A DNA stretch of 64,000 bases from Rhynchopus euleeides (GCA_963210315.1 OY723268.1:1860001-1924000); one strand, 5' to 3'. Counted from the first letter of the stretch, positions 22,533-32,205 are shown. Program-made: numbers and translations. The notes: generated by a model not told the origin, from the letters alone.

Positions 22533-23399
22533 TCAAAGTGCGGCCATCGCCTGTCGTAGTTGTGTTACACCTTGGGCAAGACAAGCCATCCTGCAGGCCT
22601 CATCTTCTTCGTCAGAACTGTCATCCCCCTCCTGCTGTGCGCGTTGGTCAAGCGTGCTCAAAGTCGCCTCGGATGACACGAATGGTGTGAAAGTCGCCCC
22701 CAGCGGGATTGGCATTTTGCACAAGCAGAGCGATAATTTGCGGTGTCCTTCGGGGAACCGGGACAGGAAGTAGGGCGCGCTGATGGGTTCAACGAAGTCC
22801 TGTGTGTTGCAGTGCACAAACCCCTTCTGCAGCTGTGTCAACTGTGTGCAAAGAACATACACAGCCAATCTATGAGCGTGTCGGGTGTGCAGACACGGAC
22901 ACAGAATGACTTCTCTATACCCGAGGATCCCGTCCTGCGACAGGTGCGCAACCTTCCAAGGCATGCCCGATGCGCGCCGCTTCTCTTCTGCCATCGCAAG
23001 ATCTCTCTCGTAAGTTGCGGAGCTGGCGATTGTAACGGCATCTTTCTTGCGATGTCCGTTCTCTGCTTCTTCAAATTCGTCGTTGTTCTGCAGAGGCACT
23101 GCATCTTCTGGAGCCCACCAATGATGGAGACTGTGTACGTAGGCATTGCGCGTTGATCCCTTTTCGGCATGCTCCATCAACCAGTGAAATATATGCCCTG
23201 AGATCCGAGCACGCAAGAAGGGAATCCGGGCTGACTCATCCTTGCATCCCCAGAAGTGCCAGGGGATGTCTGCATACCGGAAATGCATGAGGTCTGCAAG
23301 GGAGACAAAGAGGTAGCGGAACAAGCCCTTGTAGGTGTGTCCTGTGACAGGCAAGCACGACCTTCCGGAACTGAGCACCTGTCCCATTCTGCGACACAT
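22533..23399 (-). CDS. Element-encoded 288-aa protein of unknown family, copy 1
   Basis: The frame starts MCRRMGQVLSS with a true ATG and ends TQLRQAMAAL. It differs from the copy at 31339-32205 by about three residues (R/S, H/R, S/F), so both were recently active or duplicated. Visible features are an aromatic-rich N-terminal half (YKGLFRYLFVSLADLMHFRY, HSLHHWW), a Cys/His cluster (CPCLHTRHAHR), and an acidic patch DDSSDEEDE near residue 260. I cannot match it to a transposase family, and no clear DDE triad can be assigned by eye. Being the largest ORF in the element, it may be its transposase or an accessory protein. Confidence 0.55.
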   Translation of the reverse strand: MCRRMGQVLSSGRSCLPVTGHTYKGLFRYLFVSLADLMHFRYADIPWHFWGCKDESARIPFLRARISGHIFHWLMEHAEKGSTRNAYVHSLHHWWAPEDAVPLQNNDEFEEAENGHRKKDAVTIASSATYERDLAMAEEKRRASGMPWKVAHLSQDGILGYREVILCPCLHTRHAHRLAVYVLCTQLTQLQKGFVHCNTQDFVEPISAPYFLSRFPEGHRKLSLCLCKMPIPLGATFTPFVSSEATLSTLDQRAQQEGDDSSDEEDEACRMACLAQGVTQLRQAMAAL

Positions 23400-23669
23400 T
23401 CAGTGCAAGGTTTGTACAGGTCTTGTCGAATATTTTTTTGTTGTCTCATCCAGTACCCTGATCAGCCGCATGGCGAGCCCCTTGCAGTCATGGAGTGCTG
23501 GGGTGACGTAGCGGGCATTGGGAAGCACACCTGCCAAGAGGGAGGGGTAGCCAGCCTCTTTTATCTCAGAGAGAGTCAGGTGCGGGTATCGATGCACCTG
23601 TTGATACCAGCGTTCTTCTGGGATGTCGCACAGTGAGCATCGGTGCCCTCGCCCCCCGCATCGCCTCAT
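23400..23669 (-). CDS. Element-encoded 89-aa ORF directly upstream of the 288-aa ORF
   Basis: Starts MRRCGGRGHRCSLCDIPEERW with a CxxC pair and contains PALHDCKGLAMRLIRVL. It ends in TGA immediately followed, in the same frame, by the ATG of the 288-aa ORF. This arrangement is kept in both element copies. The two may form one protein by read-through or splicing, or be separate reading frames. Family unknown. Confidence 0.45.
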   Translation of the reverse strand: MRRCGGRGHRCSLCDIPEERWYQQVHRYPHLTLSEIKEAGYPSLLAGVLPNARYVTPALHDCKGLAMRLIRVLDETTKKYSTRPVQTLH

Positions 23670-23934
23670 TGTTGCCCACTGCTGATCTATACTCCCGCTA
23701 GCGGGAGTTGGACTCCCCCTAGTTGAGACTCCCGAAAAGGGTTAAACCCGGTAGTGGTACCCTACCCCCGCTGGAGTCCACCGTGCAAGGCCGGATCAGC
23801 CCACGGGTGGGTTTGAGGAAGAAATCTGGAGGGGCAAATTTTGCTGCGACTTCCGGTTTCACCCGGCCGAACTCCAGCATCTATCCAGACCCACGGTGCC
23901 AAGCCGTTCGCCCGTGTCGCGATCATTCGCGGCT

Positions 23935-24315
23935 TCAGGCTGCCCCCGACGACACGTTTGTATCCTGCACCTTGCCATACTTCGCCTCCACCTTGTATAT
24001 GACGGAGAGCGCCCTCCTTCCGCATCGTTGCGACTTCCCTGACAGCGAACTTATCCATGTCAGGGAAGACATGGCGATGATTGCGTTGGCCACCTGGGTG
24101 CTGTGCTTGTGGAGCTCCTTGCTCAACACCGTTGCTAGGAGCCTTCTAATGGATCCCAGTGTCAGCACACTGCCCCCTTTTTTAACAGGGAAGGCCGTGC
24201 AAAAATCATGCACAATGTTCGTCGCCTCCGCAGCCTCGGGACTCTCTGCGCTCTTCTTCTTCTTAATCGACTTTGCCGCCGGCTTCGCTGCCGGCTTCGT
24301 TGTCGTCTTCCCCAT
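23935..24315 (-). CDS. Small lysine-rich histone-like protein, 126 aa, copy 1
   Basis: Starts at a true ATG with a basic Ala/Lys/Pro tail (MGKTTTKPAAKPAAKSIKKK) like histone N-termini. The predicted helical core includes GSIRRLLATVLSKELHKHS and TQVANAIIAMSSL; the ELxKH piece recalls the H2B C-terminal helix and SIRRLL recalls H4 helix 1. The similarity is short and the predicted central helix is shorter than in core histones, so the label is tentative; another small basic DNA-binding protein is possible. It lies in the second module of the composite element, separated from the 288-aa ORF by an internal TIR tip, suggesting a captured cargo gene. The copy at 29083-29463 differs by one residue. 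Confidence 0.45.
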   Translation of the reverse strand: MGKTTTKPAAKPAAKSIKKKKSAESPEAAEATNIVHDFCTAFPVKKGGSVLTLGSIRRLLATVLSKELHKHSTQVANAIIAMSSLTWISSLSGKSQRCGRRALSVIYKVEAKYGKVQDTNVSSGAA

Positions 24316-24667
24316 TTTTGTGAATCAGGTCTGCGAGCTGGGATGGGTGGAAACGTCCGTTTCGTTTGGTGTGGCTGTACTTCAGTGACGAGTGCCACAT
24401 TGCATAGGTATCATGGGAAAAATGAGTGAAAATAGGTGAAAAGACTCCCGCTAGGGGGAGTCAGACTCCCGCTAGCGGGAGTATAGACTCCCGCTAGCGG
24501 GAGTCTATACTCCCGCTAGCGGGAGTTGGACTCCCCCTAGTTGAGACTCCCGAAAAGGGTTACCCTACCCCCGCTGGAGTCCACCGTGCACGATTCAGGC
24601 AACCTTTCTCATGTCACGATGATGTGTTTCGATCACACCCCTTCCGCTCCCCCCCCTCACACCCCCA

Positions 24668-24673
24668 TATAAA
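24668..24673 (+). promoter_or_regulatory. TATA-like box upstream of the FYVE-kinase gene
   Basis: TATAAA about 256 bp before the ATG at 24929, in a C-rich leader that starts just after the composite element ends. Predicted core promoter, unverified. Confidence 0.35.
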
Positions 24674-24928
24674 CATCACCAAGACCATCATTTCTCTTTT
24701 GAAGTTCTTTCAAAACAAAACACCCCACCCCACCCCCTCGCAGGACCGCAACACAACACACACATCGCATCCCGGGACCCCATCTCCCCACCCCCACCCC
24801 CTTCTCTCTGTCCTTTCTTCCCCCGACGAAGTCCAACACCCCACTCCCCCGAGACCCTCCCTCCCCCCCCCCCCTAACCCCTTTGCGAGGTCCTGCAAGG
24901 CCTCGCCTCTGTTTGCGCAAGGGATTGG

Positions 24929-27900
24929 ATGGGAGCGTCTGGGAGTTCCACCCGAGCCTACCATGAGCGGAACGGGCTCCGCCTGCCCGATGGGGGGGCT
25001 ACGGAGTGCATGAGCTGTGGGGCGGGCTTCACGTGCCTCTCGAAGAAGAGGCACTGCCAGCTCTGCGGGGCATCTCTGTGCAGCGACTGCTGTGTCCAGA
25101 AGAGAATCCTGTCGCATCGGAAACCGCTGGTCAGGGCCTGCCATGGCTGCTCCGTGCAGTCGAGGGTGGTGGAGGACCTGGCATGCAACCACTTCAAAGT
25201 CTGGGCCAGAGTTCTCTCCTTCTTAGATGAGCAGTCTGTCAACTGCACCCTGCAGAGCTGCAAGCCCCTCCAGGTGTCCATGCCTCTTCCTTATAAGCAG
25301 GTTCAGAAGTGGTCTGACCTGTTCGACAGCGCGACGTTTCTCGCAGCTGGGGCGTATGGATCAGTCAATAAAACGTATTGCCGGGATGTCCAGAAAAGCA
25401 TTGCCGTGAAGACCTTGCAGAAGCGCAGCGTGACATCTGTCAGGAAGTGGAAGAACATCGTGCGGGAGATCGAGATACACTCTGCTATGACGCATGACAA
25501 CACGATCCGCATGCTTGGGCATCGCGTGGTGCAGACCCGCACGGAGCTGTACATTATGCTGGAGCTTGCTGACCAGGATCTGTTCGACAGGATTGTGAGC
25601 AACGGGCCCATGTCAGAGGATGTCAGCCGCGGGTTGATGTTCCAACTCCTATCCGCACTCCACGACATGCACAGCAAGGGGGTGGTGCACCGCGATATCA
25701 AGCCCGAGAATATCCTTTTGACGCACCGTAACGGGGAGATGAAGCTGAAGATCGCAGATTTTGGGTTTGCAAAGGTGTACCACCAGGGGCTTTTCAGCAA
25801 CGCAACCCGCGGATCCGGCTCGGGGCACGCCGACACCCCCACCGGGTGGAAGGGCGCGACAGGCGTTGCAGCGCGCAACGCGGGGCACACGGGGTACGGG
25901 TCTTTCTACTCTATCAACGGGGAGAGCAGCCTCCGGGTTAAGAAATACGACCCGTTCCACGCCTCCCCTGTCAACGCGCAGCTTGTGACATCGGTTGGAT
26001 CCAGCCCATACCACAGGCAGCCGCCTTCGCCCCACGCTGGGGCGGAGCCCTTCCAAGCCACGCCTGGGCATGCTCAGCCCTCGCCTCCGATGCAATTCTT
26101 CACGGGAGACCCTGCCGCGCAGCTTGCAGACGGGTTGTCGAAGCAGAGGGCCCTATCGAACAACGGGCTGACGGCATGCACACCGTGTGGGACATACGGC
26201 TTCGCTGCTCCGGAGCTGATCGAAAGTAAGAACAGGGGGCACGGCCCGGATGGCAGCCACGCGCTTCTGAAGCAGCAGTACCTTACGGGGCTCGATGTGT
26301 TTGCCGCAGGGGTGGTGTTGCACATCATGCTGACGGGCTGCGAGCCCTTCCCGAGCAAATGCACCTCGGTGCACCTCAAGGTGGTGAAGCGTGGCCTCCA
26401 GGGGCACCACCCGGTCTACTCCAGGCTGAGCCGCGAGGTGATGGACATGATGTCCCGTATGCTCTGCTATGAACCCAGCGAGCGCCCCACAGTGGGCACC
26501 GTCCTGATCGACCCGTGGCTGAAGCGGCGCGGCAACGCGGGTCTCGGGGGGAACGCCCCGCGCGCGGGGCGGGGCGGCCTCCCGCCCGTCTCCCCGACAG
26601 CCAACCAGCAGGCGCATCTCAACTCACAGGCCACCCCAGGGTACGGCACGCAGGGCGGGGAGTTCTTTGCCTCCCCCAGGGGCACTGCGGCAGCCGCCCA
26701 GGCGCAGCCGGCACCTGCGGTGCCCAAGAAGAGGCGTGCTGCGAAAACCGGCGCACCCGTGGCCCTGCAGGACCGTGGGAGAGAGGACAGGAAGGATCTG
26801 CCCCCCCTCACCGTGTCGGAGCATGGCCATATCGTGCCCTATGTGAAGCCGGACAAAGCGTTGGAGAACCTGGAGCGGCCGAACGTCGCGAATGGGGATG
26901 GTGTGATCGCAGCGCTGGTGAACCACACGGCCTCGGGGCTGGTGGTGTTTGCTCCCGAGGAGGAGACGCCAACAGATGTGCCGGATGCGAACCACATGTC
27001 GTCCTGCCCCGCCTTCGGCATGGCTGACGAGGTATGCCTGAGTTTTTGAGATGTGGATGCGGGTGGGTGGGTGGGTGGGTGGTGGTGTGGTTTACTGGGG
27101 GGGGGCAAATACAAGCATATATGCTTGTATTAAGCGTGCCAGCTCGCATAATGCGGGGCTTTCTGGAAAAATTATAAATGATTATACTGCGAATACAAGC
27201 ATACTAAAAACCCAATTTTTGTTGACCAGGCTAATACAAGCATACATGCTTGTATTAGCCTGGTAGAAAAATTTATATTTTTGTGGTGGAAAACCCCCCA
27301 AAAACCCCAAAAATACCCAATATTTTCTACCAGGCTAATAGAAGCATATATGCTTCTATTAGCCTGAAAATTTTATTTAAATCCGGATTTTCATAATATG
27401 CTTGTATTCGCATGTATGCTTGTATTAGCATGTATGCTTGTATTTGCCCCCCCCCAGTAACGTCACGGAGTAAGGGGGGGAGAAGGGGTAATATAATTGG
27501 GTTGCGATTTTAAAAAGTTGAAATTCGAAAAAGTGCTGCTTTGGGGGGGCGGGGGCGGGGCGGGGTGAGGAGCAGGAGGAGAAGGTGGAGGCATCGATAG
27601 TGCGAGAGAGAGAGAGAGGTGCGCGGTACGGCGGGCGGCATGTGGTGCTGCCGAACAGAGGGGGTGTGGACGTCTTCTCCTTTCGTTTCCCAGGCTTCCT
27701 GCAAGGAAGTGCAGTGTCCCTTTCGTGGTGTTTTCTCATTTCTTCGTTTCTTCGTCATGATTTCGTTGCCTATTGGTCTTCGTCTACCCAGGCCTCCCCC
27801 ATACCCGCCCCATGCAGTCTGGTATCTCCACATGATGAGACAAGTCTGACAACAGTCTCGTTGGATCGCCCCCTTGCATCTCCACCCAAACGTGTCCTCG

Positions 27901-28645
27901 AGAGTATTGTGTGAGTTCGTTTGCCCCATTTGGTGCAGAGTTGGGGTGCGGGGTGAATCGAAGAGGAACATCAATGTATGAGCTGTTTCCCCCGAGTTCC
28001 CCGAGGTTGCCTGTGTTCCGGTTATGCCAGCGACGGACGCATAAAACGAACAAGAATGCCCTTGCATACACCACTGCTCTGGTCATCCCGCGCGTCAGGC
28101 TGCTGGCTGTCGATACCAACGCAATGGCCAACATGGGTGTTGACGTGTCGCTCTGTGAGGCACCTCTCTCCTTCCCTTCCGTCCTCTACTTTCTTCTGGA
28201 TCAGTAAAATCGGAAAATCGGAAAAAAATGAGCGGGGTGGGTACGGGGCGGTGGTGGTGGTGGGACCGCAGACCTCTCGGATTTTTGCAGCCGTACGCAC
28301 CATTCATAAGGTAGCATGGGGTCTCAGTGGGTGGCGGTCCTGCTGAGCATGAAGCCGGCGCCTCTCCGTTCTCTCTGCCAACGCTGTGTGCAGTGTGGCG
28401 CCCTGTTGGTTCGGGTACCTTGGTTCTGGGTGGGGGCCCAGTGTTTGGGTGTTTAGAGTGTTTTGCGTGTTTCGCGTGTCTGTGCTCACCCTGGACGTGC
28501 TCTCTTCTCTCACACCCAGGCACCGATACCGACATGCAACTGCTACGATGCGTGGGCACCGAACTCACCGGCGGAACATTCCTACGACTCCGGGGCATGC
28601 ACATACGCGACTTTAAGCCAGTGCACAATGCCGGAAAGCCTCTGA
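24929..28645 (+). CDS. FYVE-type zinc finger / F-box-like / protein kinase; main exon 24929-27031, tentative last exon 28520-28645
   Basis: Residues 1-10 (MGASGSSTRA) fit an N-myristoylation signal. Residues about 27-76 hold paired CxxC motifs with RHCQLCGASLCSDC, a FYVE-like finger usually binding PI3P membranes. Residues about 88-115 (VWARVLSFLDEQSV) look F-box-like. The kinase has glycine loop GAYGSV, IAVK lysine, HRDIKPEN at about 251, DFG at about 276 and APE at about 425. The segment between DFG and APE is about 150 aa instead of about 30, a large Gly/Ser/Pro-rich insert. The subdomain layout is CaMK-like Ser/Thr kinase. The frame ends soon after a GTATGC donor at 27032. A phase-0 acceptor at 28518-28519 would add APIPTCNCYDAW...MPESL and a TGA, giving 742 aa. 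That last exon is inference; without it the frame stops at 27049. Confidence 0.8.
27095..27457. mobile_element. MITE, CTGGGGGGGGGCAAAT tips, copy 1 (363 bp)
   Basis: Left CTGGGGGGGGGCAAATACAA and right TTGTATTTGCCCCCCCCCAG are perfect inverted ends, flanked by TA on each side. The interior is a series of ACAAGCATA/TATGCTTGT palindromes. It lies in the proposed long intron of the kinase gene. A second family member is at 60227-60694. Confidence 0.85.
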
Positions 28646-29082
28646 AGAACAGCAAGCCAAGCTCGCAGCCCCACAGCCCGGCTGCGGGCTGTGCTCCCAC
28701 AAGAAGGCAACACTCCTGCCACCCCCAGGGGTTTTTTTTGGCCGAATGACTCCTCGGTGCCCAGGCTTGCCGTAGCAGACGCGAGTGCGGGTTCAGTGGG
28801 CGGGTTTCTCATCGCCTTGTTCACACCCCTACACGGTGGACTCCAGCGGGGGTAGGGTAACCCTTTTCGGGAGTCTCAACTAGGGGGAGTCCAACTCCCG
28901 CTAGCGGGAGTCTATACTCCCGCTAGGGGGAGTCTGACTCCCCCTAGCGGGAGTCTTTTCACCTATTTTCACTCATTTTTCCCATGATACCTATGCAATG
29001 TGGCACTCGTCACTGAAGTACAGCCACACCAAACGAAACGGACGTTTCCACCCATCCCAGCTCGCAGACCTGATTCACAAAA

Positions 29083-29463
29083 ATGGGGAAGACGACAACG
29101 AAGCCGGCAGCGAAGCCGGCGGCAAAGTCGATTAAGAAGAAGAAGAGCGCAGAGAGTCCCGAGGCTGCGGAGGCGACGAACATTGTGCATGATTTTTGCA
29201 CGGCCTTCCCTGTTAAAAAAGGGGGCAGTGTGCTGACACTGGGATCCATTAGAAGGCTCCTAGCAACGGTGTTGAGCAAGGAGCTCCACCAGCACAGCAC
29301 CCAGGTGGCCAACGCAATCATCGCCATGTCTTCCCTGACATGGATAAGTTCGCTGTCAGGGAAGTCGCAACGATGCGGAAGGAGGGCGCTCTCCGTCATA
29401 TACAAGGTGGAGGCGAAGTATGGCAAGGTGCAGGATACAAACGTGTCGTCGGGGGCAGCCTGA
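29083..29463 (+). CDS. Small lysine-rich histone-like protein, copy 2
   Basis: Same 126-aa frame as the minus-strand copy at 23935-24315, with HQHS in place of HKHS as the only residue change seen. Intact from ATG to TGA. The family call carries the same doubt as for copy 1. Confidence 0.45.
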   Translation: MGKTTTKPAAKPAAKSIKKKKSAESPEAAEATNIVHDFCTAFPVKKGGSVLTLGSIRRLLATVLSKELHQHSTQVANAIIAMSSLTWISSLSGKSQRCGRRALSVIYKVEAKYGKVQDTNVSSGAA

Positions 29464-29728
29464 AGCCGCGAATGATCGCGACACGGGCGAACGGCTTGGC
29501 ACCGTGGGTCTGGATAGATGCTGGAGTTCGGCCGGGTGAAACCGGAAGTCGCAGCAAAATTTGCCCCCCCAGATTTCTTCCTCAAACCCACCCGTGGGCT
29601 GATCCGGCCTTGCACGGTGGACTCCAGCGGGGGTAGGGTACCACTACCGGGTTTAACCCTTTTCGGGAGTCTCAACTAGGGGGAGTCCAACTCCCGCTAG
29701 CGGGAGTATAGATCAGCAGTGGGCAACA

Positions 29729-29952
29729 ATGAGGCGATGCGGGGGGCGAGGGCACCGATGCTCACTGTGCGACATCCCAGAAGAACGCTGGTATCAACAG
29801 GTGCATCGATACCCGCACCTGACTCTCTCTGAGATGAAAGAGGCTGGCTACCCCTCCCTCTTGGCAGGTGTGCTTCCCAATGCCCGCTACGTCACCCCAG
29901 CACTCCATGACTGCAAGGGGCTCGCCATGCGGCTGATCAGGGTACTGGATGA
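29729..29952 (+). pseudogene. 5' part of the element's 89-aa ORF, cut by the hAT-like insertion
   Basis: Begins MRRCGGRGHRCSLCDIPEERW as in copy 1 and is collinear with it up to RLIRVLDD, where the inserted element starts. The remainder resumes after 31285. Confidence 0.7.
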
Positions 29953-30189
29953 CAGGGGTGGAGCTTGGGGGTTTTTTCGGGTCAGCTGACCTGATTTTCT
30001 GCAGGCCCTCACAAAAAATCAGGTCAGGGGTAAAAAGAAAAAAAAATATAGATTTTCGGGAAACCGGAAAAGTTGGCTCCTCGCCTTGGGGCCTCAAGGT
30101 GACCAGGAGGCGTTTCGTGAGCAAAGTGACCCCAGCGACATGAGCACAGGCCTCAAACAGTCACAATAGAGGACAAATGAAGCTGCCCA

Positions 30190-30462
30190 ACCCGTACCGT
30201 GCAACAGACGTTTACTACCGTGGCCTCCGGTGGCTGGGGGGCTCCGCCCCCCAGACCCCCCTGTGGCATGTGCCTGTCTTGTACCCAAGCCCTTTACATC
30301 AGGGAATCTCAGTATCCTCAGGAGGACGCAGCCAACTCACACAGAATCCGTACGCCCGCAAGTCACAGATGTTCACTACCGTGGCCTCCGGCGGCTGGGA
30401 GCTCCGCCTCCCAGACCCCCCCTACGGCATGTGTTTGTCTTGTAACCAAGTCCTTGCGCGTC
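30190..30462 (+). repeat. Two direct repeats with GC-rich hairpins inside the hAT-like element
   Basis: Units of about 100 bp spaced about 160 bp apart share ACTACCGTGGCCTCCGG.GG, a hairpin (GGGGGGCTCCGCCCCCC in unit 1, GGGAGCTCCGCCTCCC in unit 2) and TGTCTTGTA.CCAAG. The loop sequence changes while the stems stay paired, suggesting the structure rather than the sequence is kept. Confidence 0.65.
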
Positions 30463-30595
30463 CGGGGCTGCATATCGGTTCCGGTACCTCGCGGGAGGCT
30501 GGGCCCGAGCACTGATCTCTGAGACGAACCGGGGGGGAACCCATAAGAAAAAATTGGCTGACCCGATCTGACCCGATCCAGCCCGCAACCCGATA

Positions 30596-30958
30596 TTTCA
30601 AGCTCTCTGGAAAGATGACCGCCTCACGCGCCCTCCACTCCGCAACCCGACCCTGAAGCGGCGCGGAGAGGTCCAGCTACGGAGGCTCCGAACGGGGCGC
30701 CACAGCCTGGTATGGGACTTCCTGGTGGATACGGGAAAAGAGAAAGCGCCGCCTTGTACAGCCTGTGGCGAGGCCTGTACGGTCACACACCTCTTCAACT
30801 GCCCGAAATTGAAACATGAGCAGGACAGCTTCCTACATACCACCAATCCAAGGCGGCTGTTATTCCGTCACCCGCAAGAAGTCATGCGATACCTGTCCGC
30901 CGCTGAACTACTGGGCGACGCGCCGATACACACGCTGATCAACGAGCAGAAGCCGTAG
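30596..30958 (+). pseudogene. LINE ORF2 C-terminal fragment (zinc-knuckle region)
   Basis: The open frame ends in a natural TAG and reads QLRRLRTGRHSLVWDFLVDT, then CTACGEACTVTHLFNCPKL: a C-x2-C-x7-H-x3-C knuckle preceded by the QLR.GR.S motif. This is the arrangement seen after the RT/RNase H domains of Jockey/I-type non-LTR retrotransposons (THLFNCP). Only the last about 120 residues are present; the RT and endonuclease are missing, so this is a dead 3' fragment carried inside the hAT-like element. Confidence 0.7.
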
Positions 30959-31338
30959 GCAACATCTCCTGGCATAAATCAAAAACCCAACAATCAATAG
31001 AACGAACCCCCCCCCCCCCACCAAGAACAGAAAACTGCGAGGGATGACAGCCCCGCCGTGGCGCCGCAGCGCCTGACGCGGCCCGAAGTACTGGGGGCCG
31101 GGGGGGCAACCAACCGGCCCCCAATATAAGCGCCTCACAGAGGACTGAACCTCGCCTGTGTTGAGCCCTCTGAAGCGAGCCCGCTGAAGAGGGAAACCCC
31201 CACAACAAAGCAAGCAAAACAAAACTAAACAAAACAAAAACTGACAACACAGGTCGCACTAAAAAAAAAAAAGCTCCACCCCTGCTGGATGAGACAACAA
31301 AAAAATATTCGACAAGACCTGTACAAACCTTGCACTGA

Positions 31339-32205
31339 ATGTGTCGCAGCATGGGACAGGTGCTCAGTTCCGGAAGGTCGTGCTTGCCTGTCACAGGACA
31401 CACCTACAAGGGCTTGTTCCGCTACCTCTTTGTCTCCCTTGCAGACCTCATGCATTTCCGGTATGCAGACATCCCCTGGCGCTTCTGGGGATGCAAGGAT
31501 GAGTCAGCCCGGATTCCCTTCTTGCGTGCTCGGATCTCAGGGCATATATTTCACTGGTTGATGGAGCATGCCGAAAAGGGATCAACGCGCAATGCCTACG
31601 TACACAGTCTCCATCATTGGTGGGCTCCAGAAGATGCAGTGCCTCTGCAGAACAACGACGAATTTGAAGAAGCAGAGAACGGACATCGCAAGAAAGATGC
31701 CGTTACAATCGCCAGCTCCGCAACTTACGAGAGAGATCTTGCGATGGCAGAAGAGAAGCGGCGCGCATCGGGCATGCCTTGGAAGGTTGCGCACCTGTCG
31801 CAGGACGGGATCCTCGGGTATAGAGAAGTCATCCTGTGTCCGTGTCTGCACACCCGACACGCTCATAGATTGGCTGTGTATGTTCTTTGCACACAGTTGA
31901 CACAGCTGCAGAAGGGGTTTGTGCACTGCAACACACAGGACTTCGTTGAACCCATCAGCGCGCCCTACTTCCTGTTCCGGTTCCCCGAAGGACACCGCAA
32001 ATTATCGCTCTGCTTGTGCAAAATGCCAATCCCGCTGGGGGCGACTTTCACACCATTCGTGTCATCCGAGGCGACTTTGAGCACGCTTGACCAACGCGCA
32101 CAGCAGGAGGGGGATGACAGTTCTGACGAAGAAGATGAGGCCTGCAGGATGGCTTGTCTTGCCCAAGGTGTAACACAACTACGACAGGCGATGGCCGCAC
32201 TTTGA
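31339..32205 (+). CDS. Element-encoded 288-aa protein of unknown family, copy 2
   Basis: Near-identical to the minus-strand frame at 22533-23399 (MCRSMGQ here, MCRRMGQ there). It is intact and lies just downstream of the hAT-like insertion, so any upstream leader or promoter from the element is now 1.3 kb further away. Confidence 0.55.
   Translation: MCRSMGQVLSSGRSCLPVTGHTYKGLFRYLFVSLADLMHFRYADIPWRFWGCKDESARIPFLRARISGHIFHWLMEHAEKGSTRNAYVHSLHHWWAPEDAVPLQNNDEFEEAENGHRKKDAVTIASSATYERDLAMAEEKRRASGMPWKVAHLSQDGILGYREVILCPCLHTRHAHRLAVYVLCTQLTQLQKGFVHCNTQDFVEPISAPYFLFRFPEGHRKLSLCLCKMPIPLGATFTPFVSSEATLSTLDQRAQQEGDDSSDEEDEACRMACLAQGVTQLRQAMAAL

Larger units (their letters stand above)
22261..24588. 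mobile_element. Composite TIR element, CACGGTGGACTCC tips, copy 1
   Basis: The tips CACGGTGGACTCCAGCGG and CCGCTGGAGTCCACCGTG are flanked by CA on both sides (22259-22260, 24589-24590). Subterminal regions are arrays of ACTCCCGCTAGCGGGAGT palindromes. A third, internal tip ends at 23785, so the element divides into a 1525-bp module with the 288-aa ORF and an 803-bp module with the histone-like ORF. A near-identical, opposite-orientation copy lies at 28832-32520. A TA/CA 2-bp duplication suggests a Tc1/mariner-type mechanism. Confidence 0.8.
29953..31284. mobile_element. hAT-like non-autonomous element, 1332 bp, with 8-bp target duplication
   Basis: The ends CAGGGGTGGAGCTT and AAGCTCCACCCCTG are exact 14-bp inverted repeats. 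CTGGATGA is duplicated on both sides (29945-29952, 31285-31292) and is present once in the empty site of copy 1 (about 23445-23460). CAGGG-type tips and 8-bp duplications are hallmarks of the hAT superfamily. No hAT transposase is recognised; the interior includes a hairpin-bearing direct repeat and a LINE fragment. Confidence 0.88.

Noticed and set aside
24430-24560. Regular ACTCCCGCTAGCGGGAGT repeats resembling a CRISPR array
   Set aside because: The units are palindromes without unique spacers of constant length, and they are the subterminal repeats of a TIR element in a eukaryotic context.
30177-30515. 112-codon frame in the hAT-like element
   Set aside because: It spans two hairpin-bearing direct repeats, and its predicted sequence simply reflects them.
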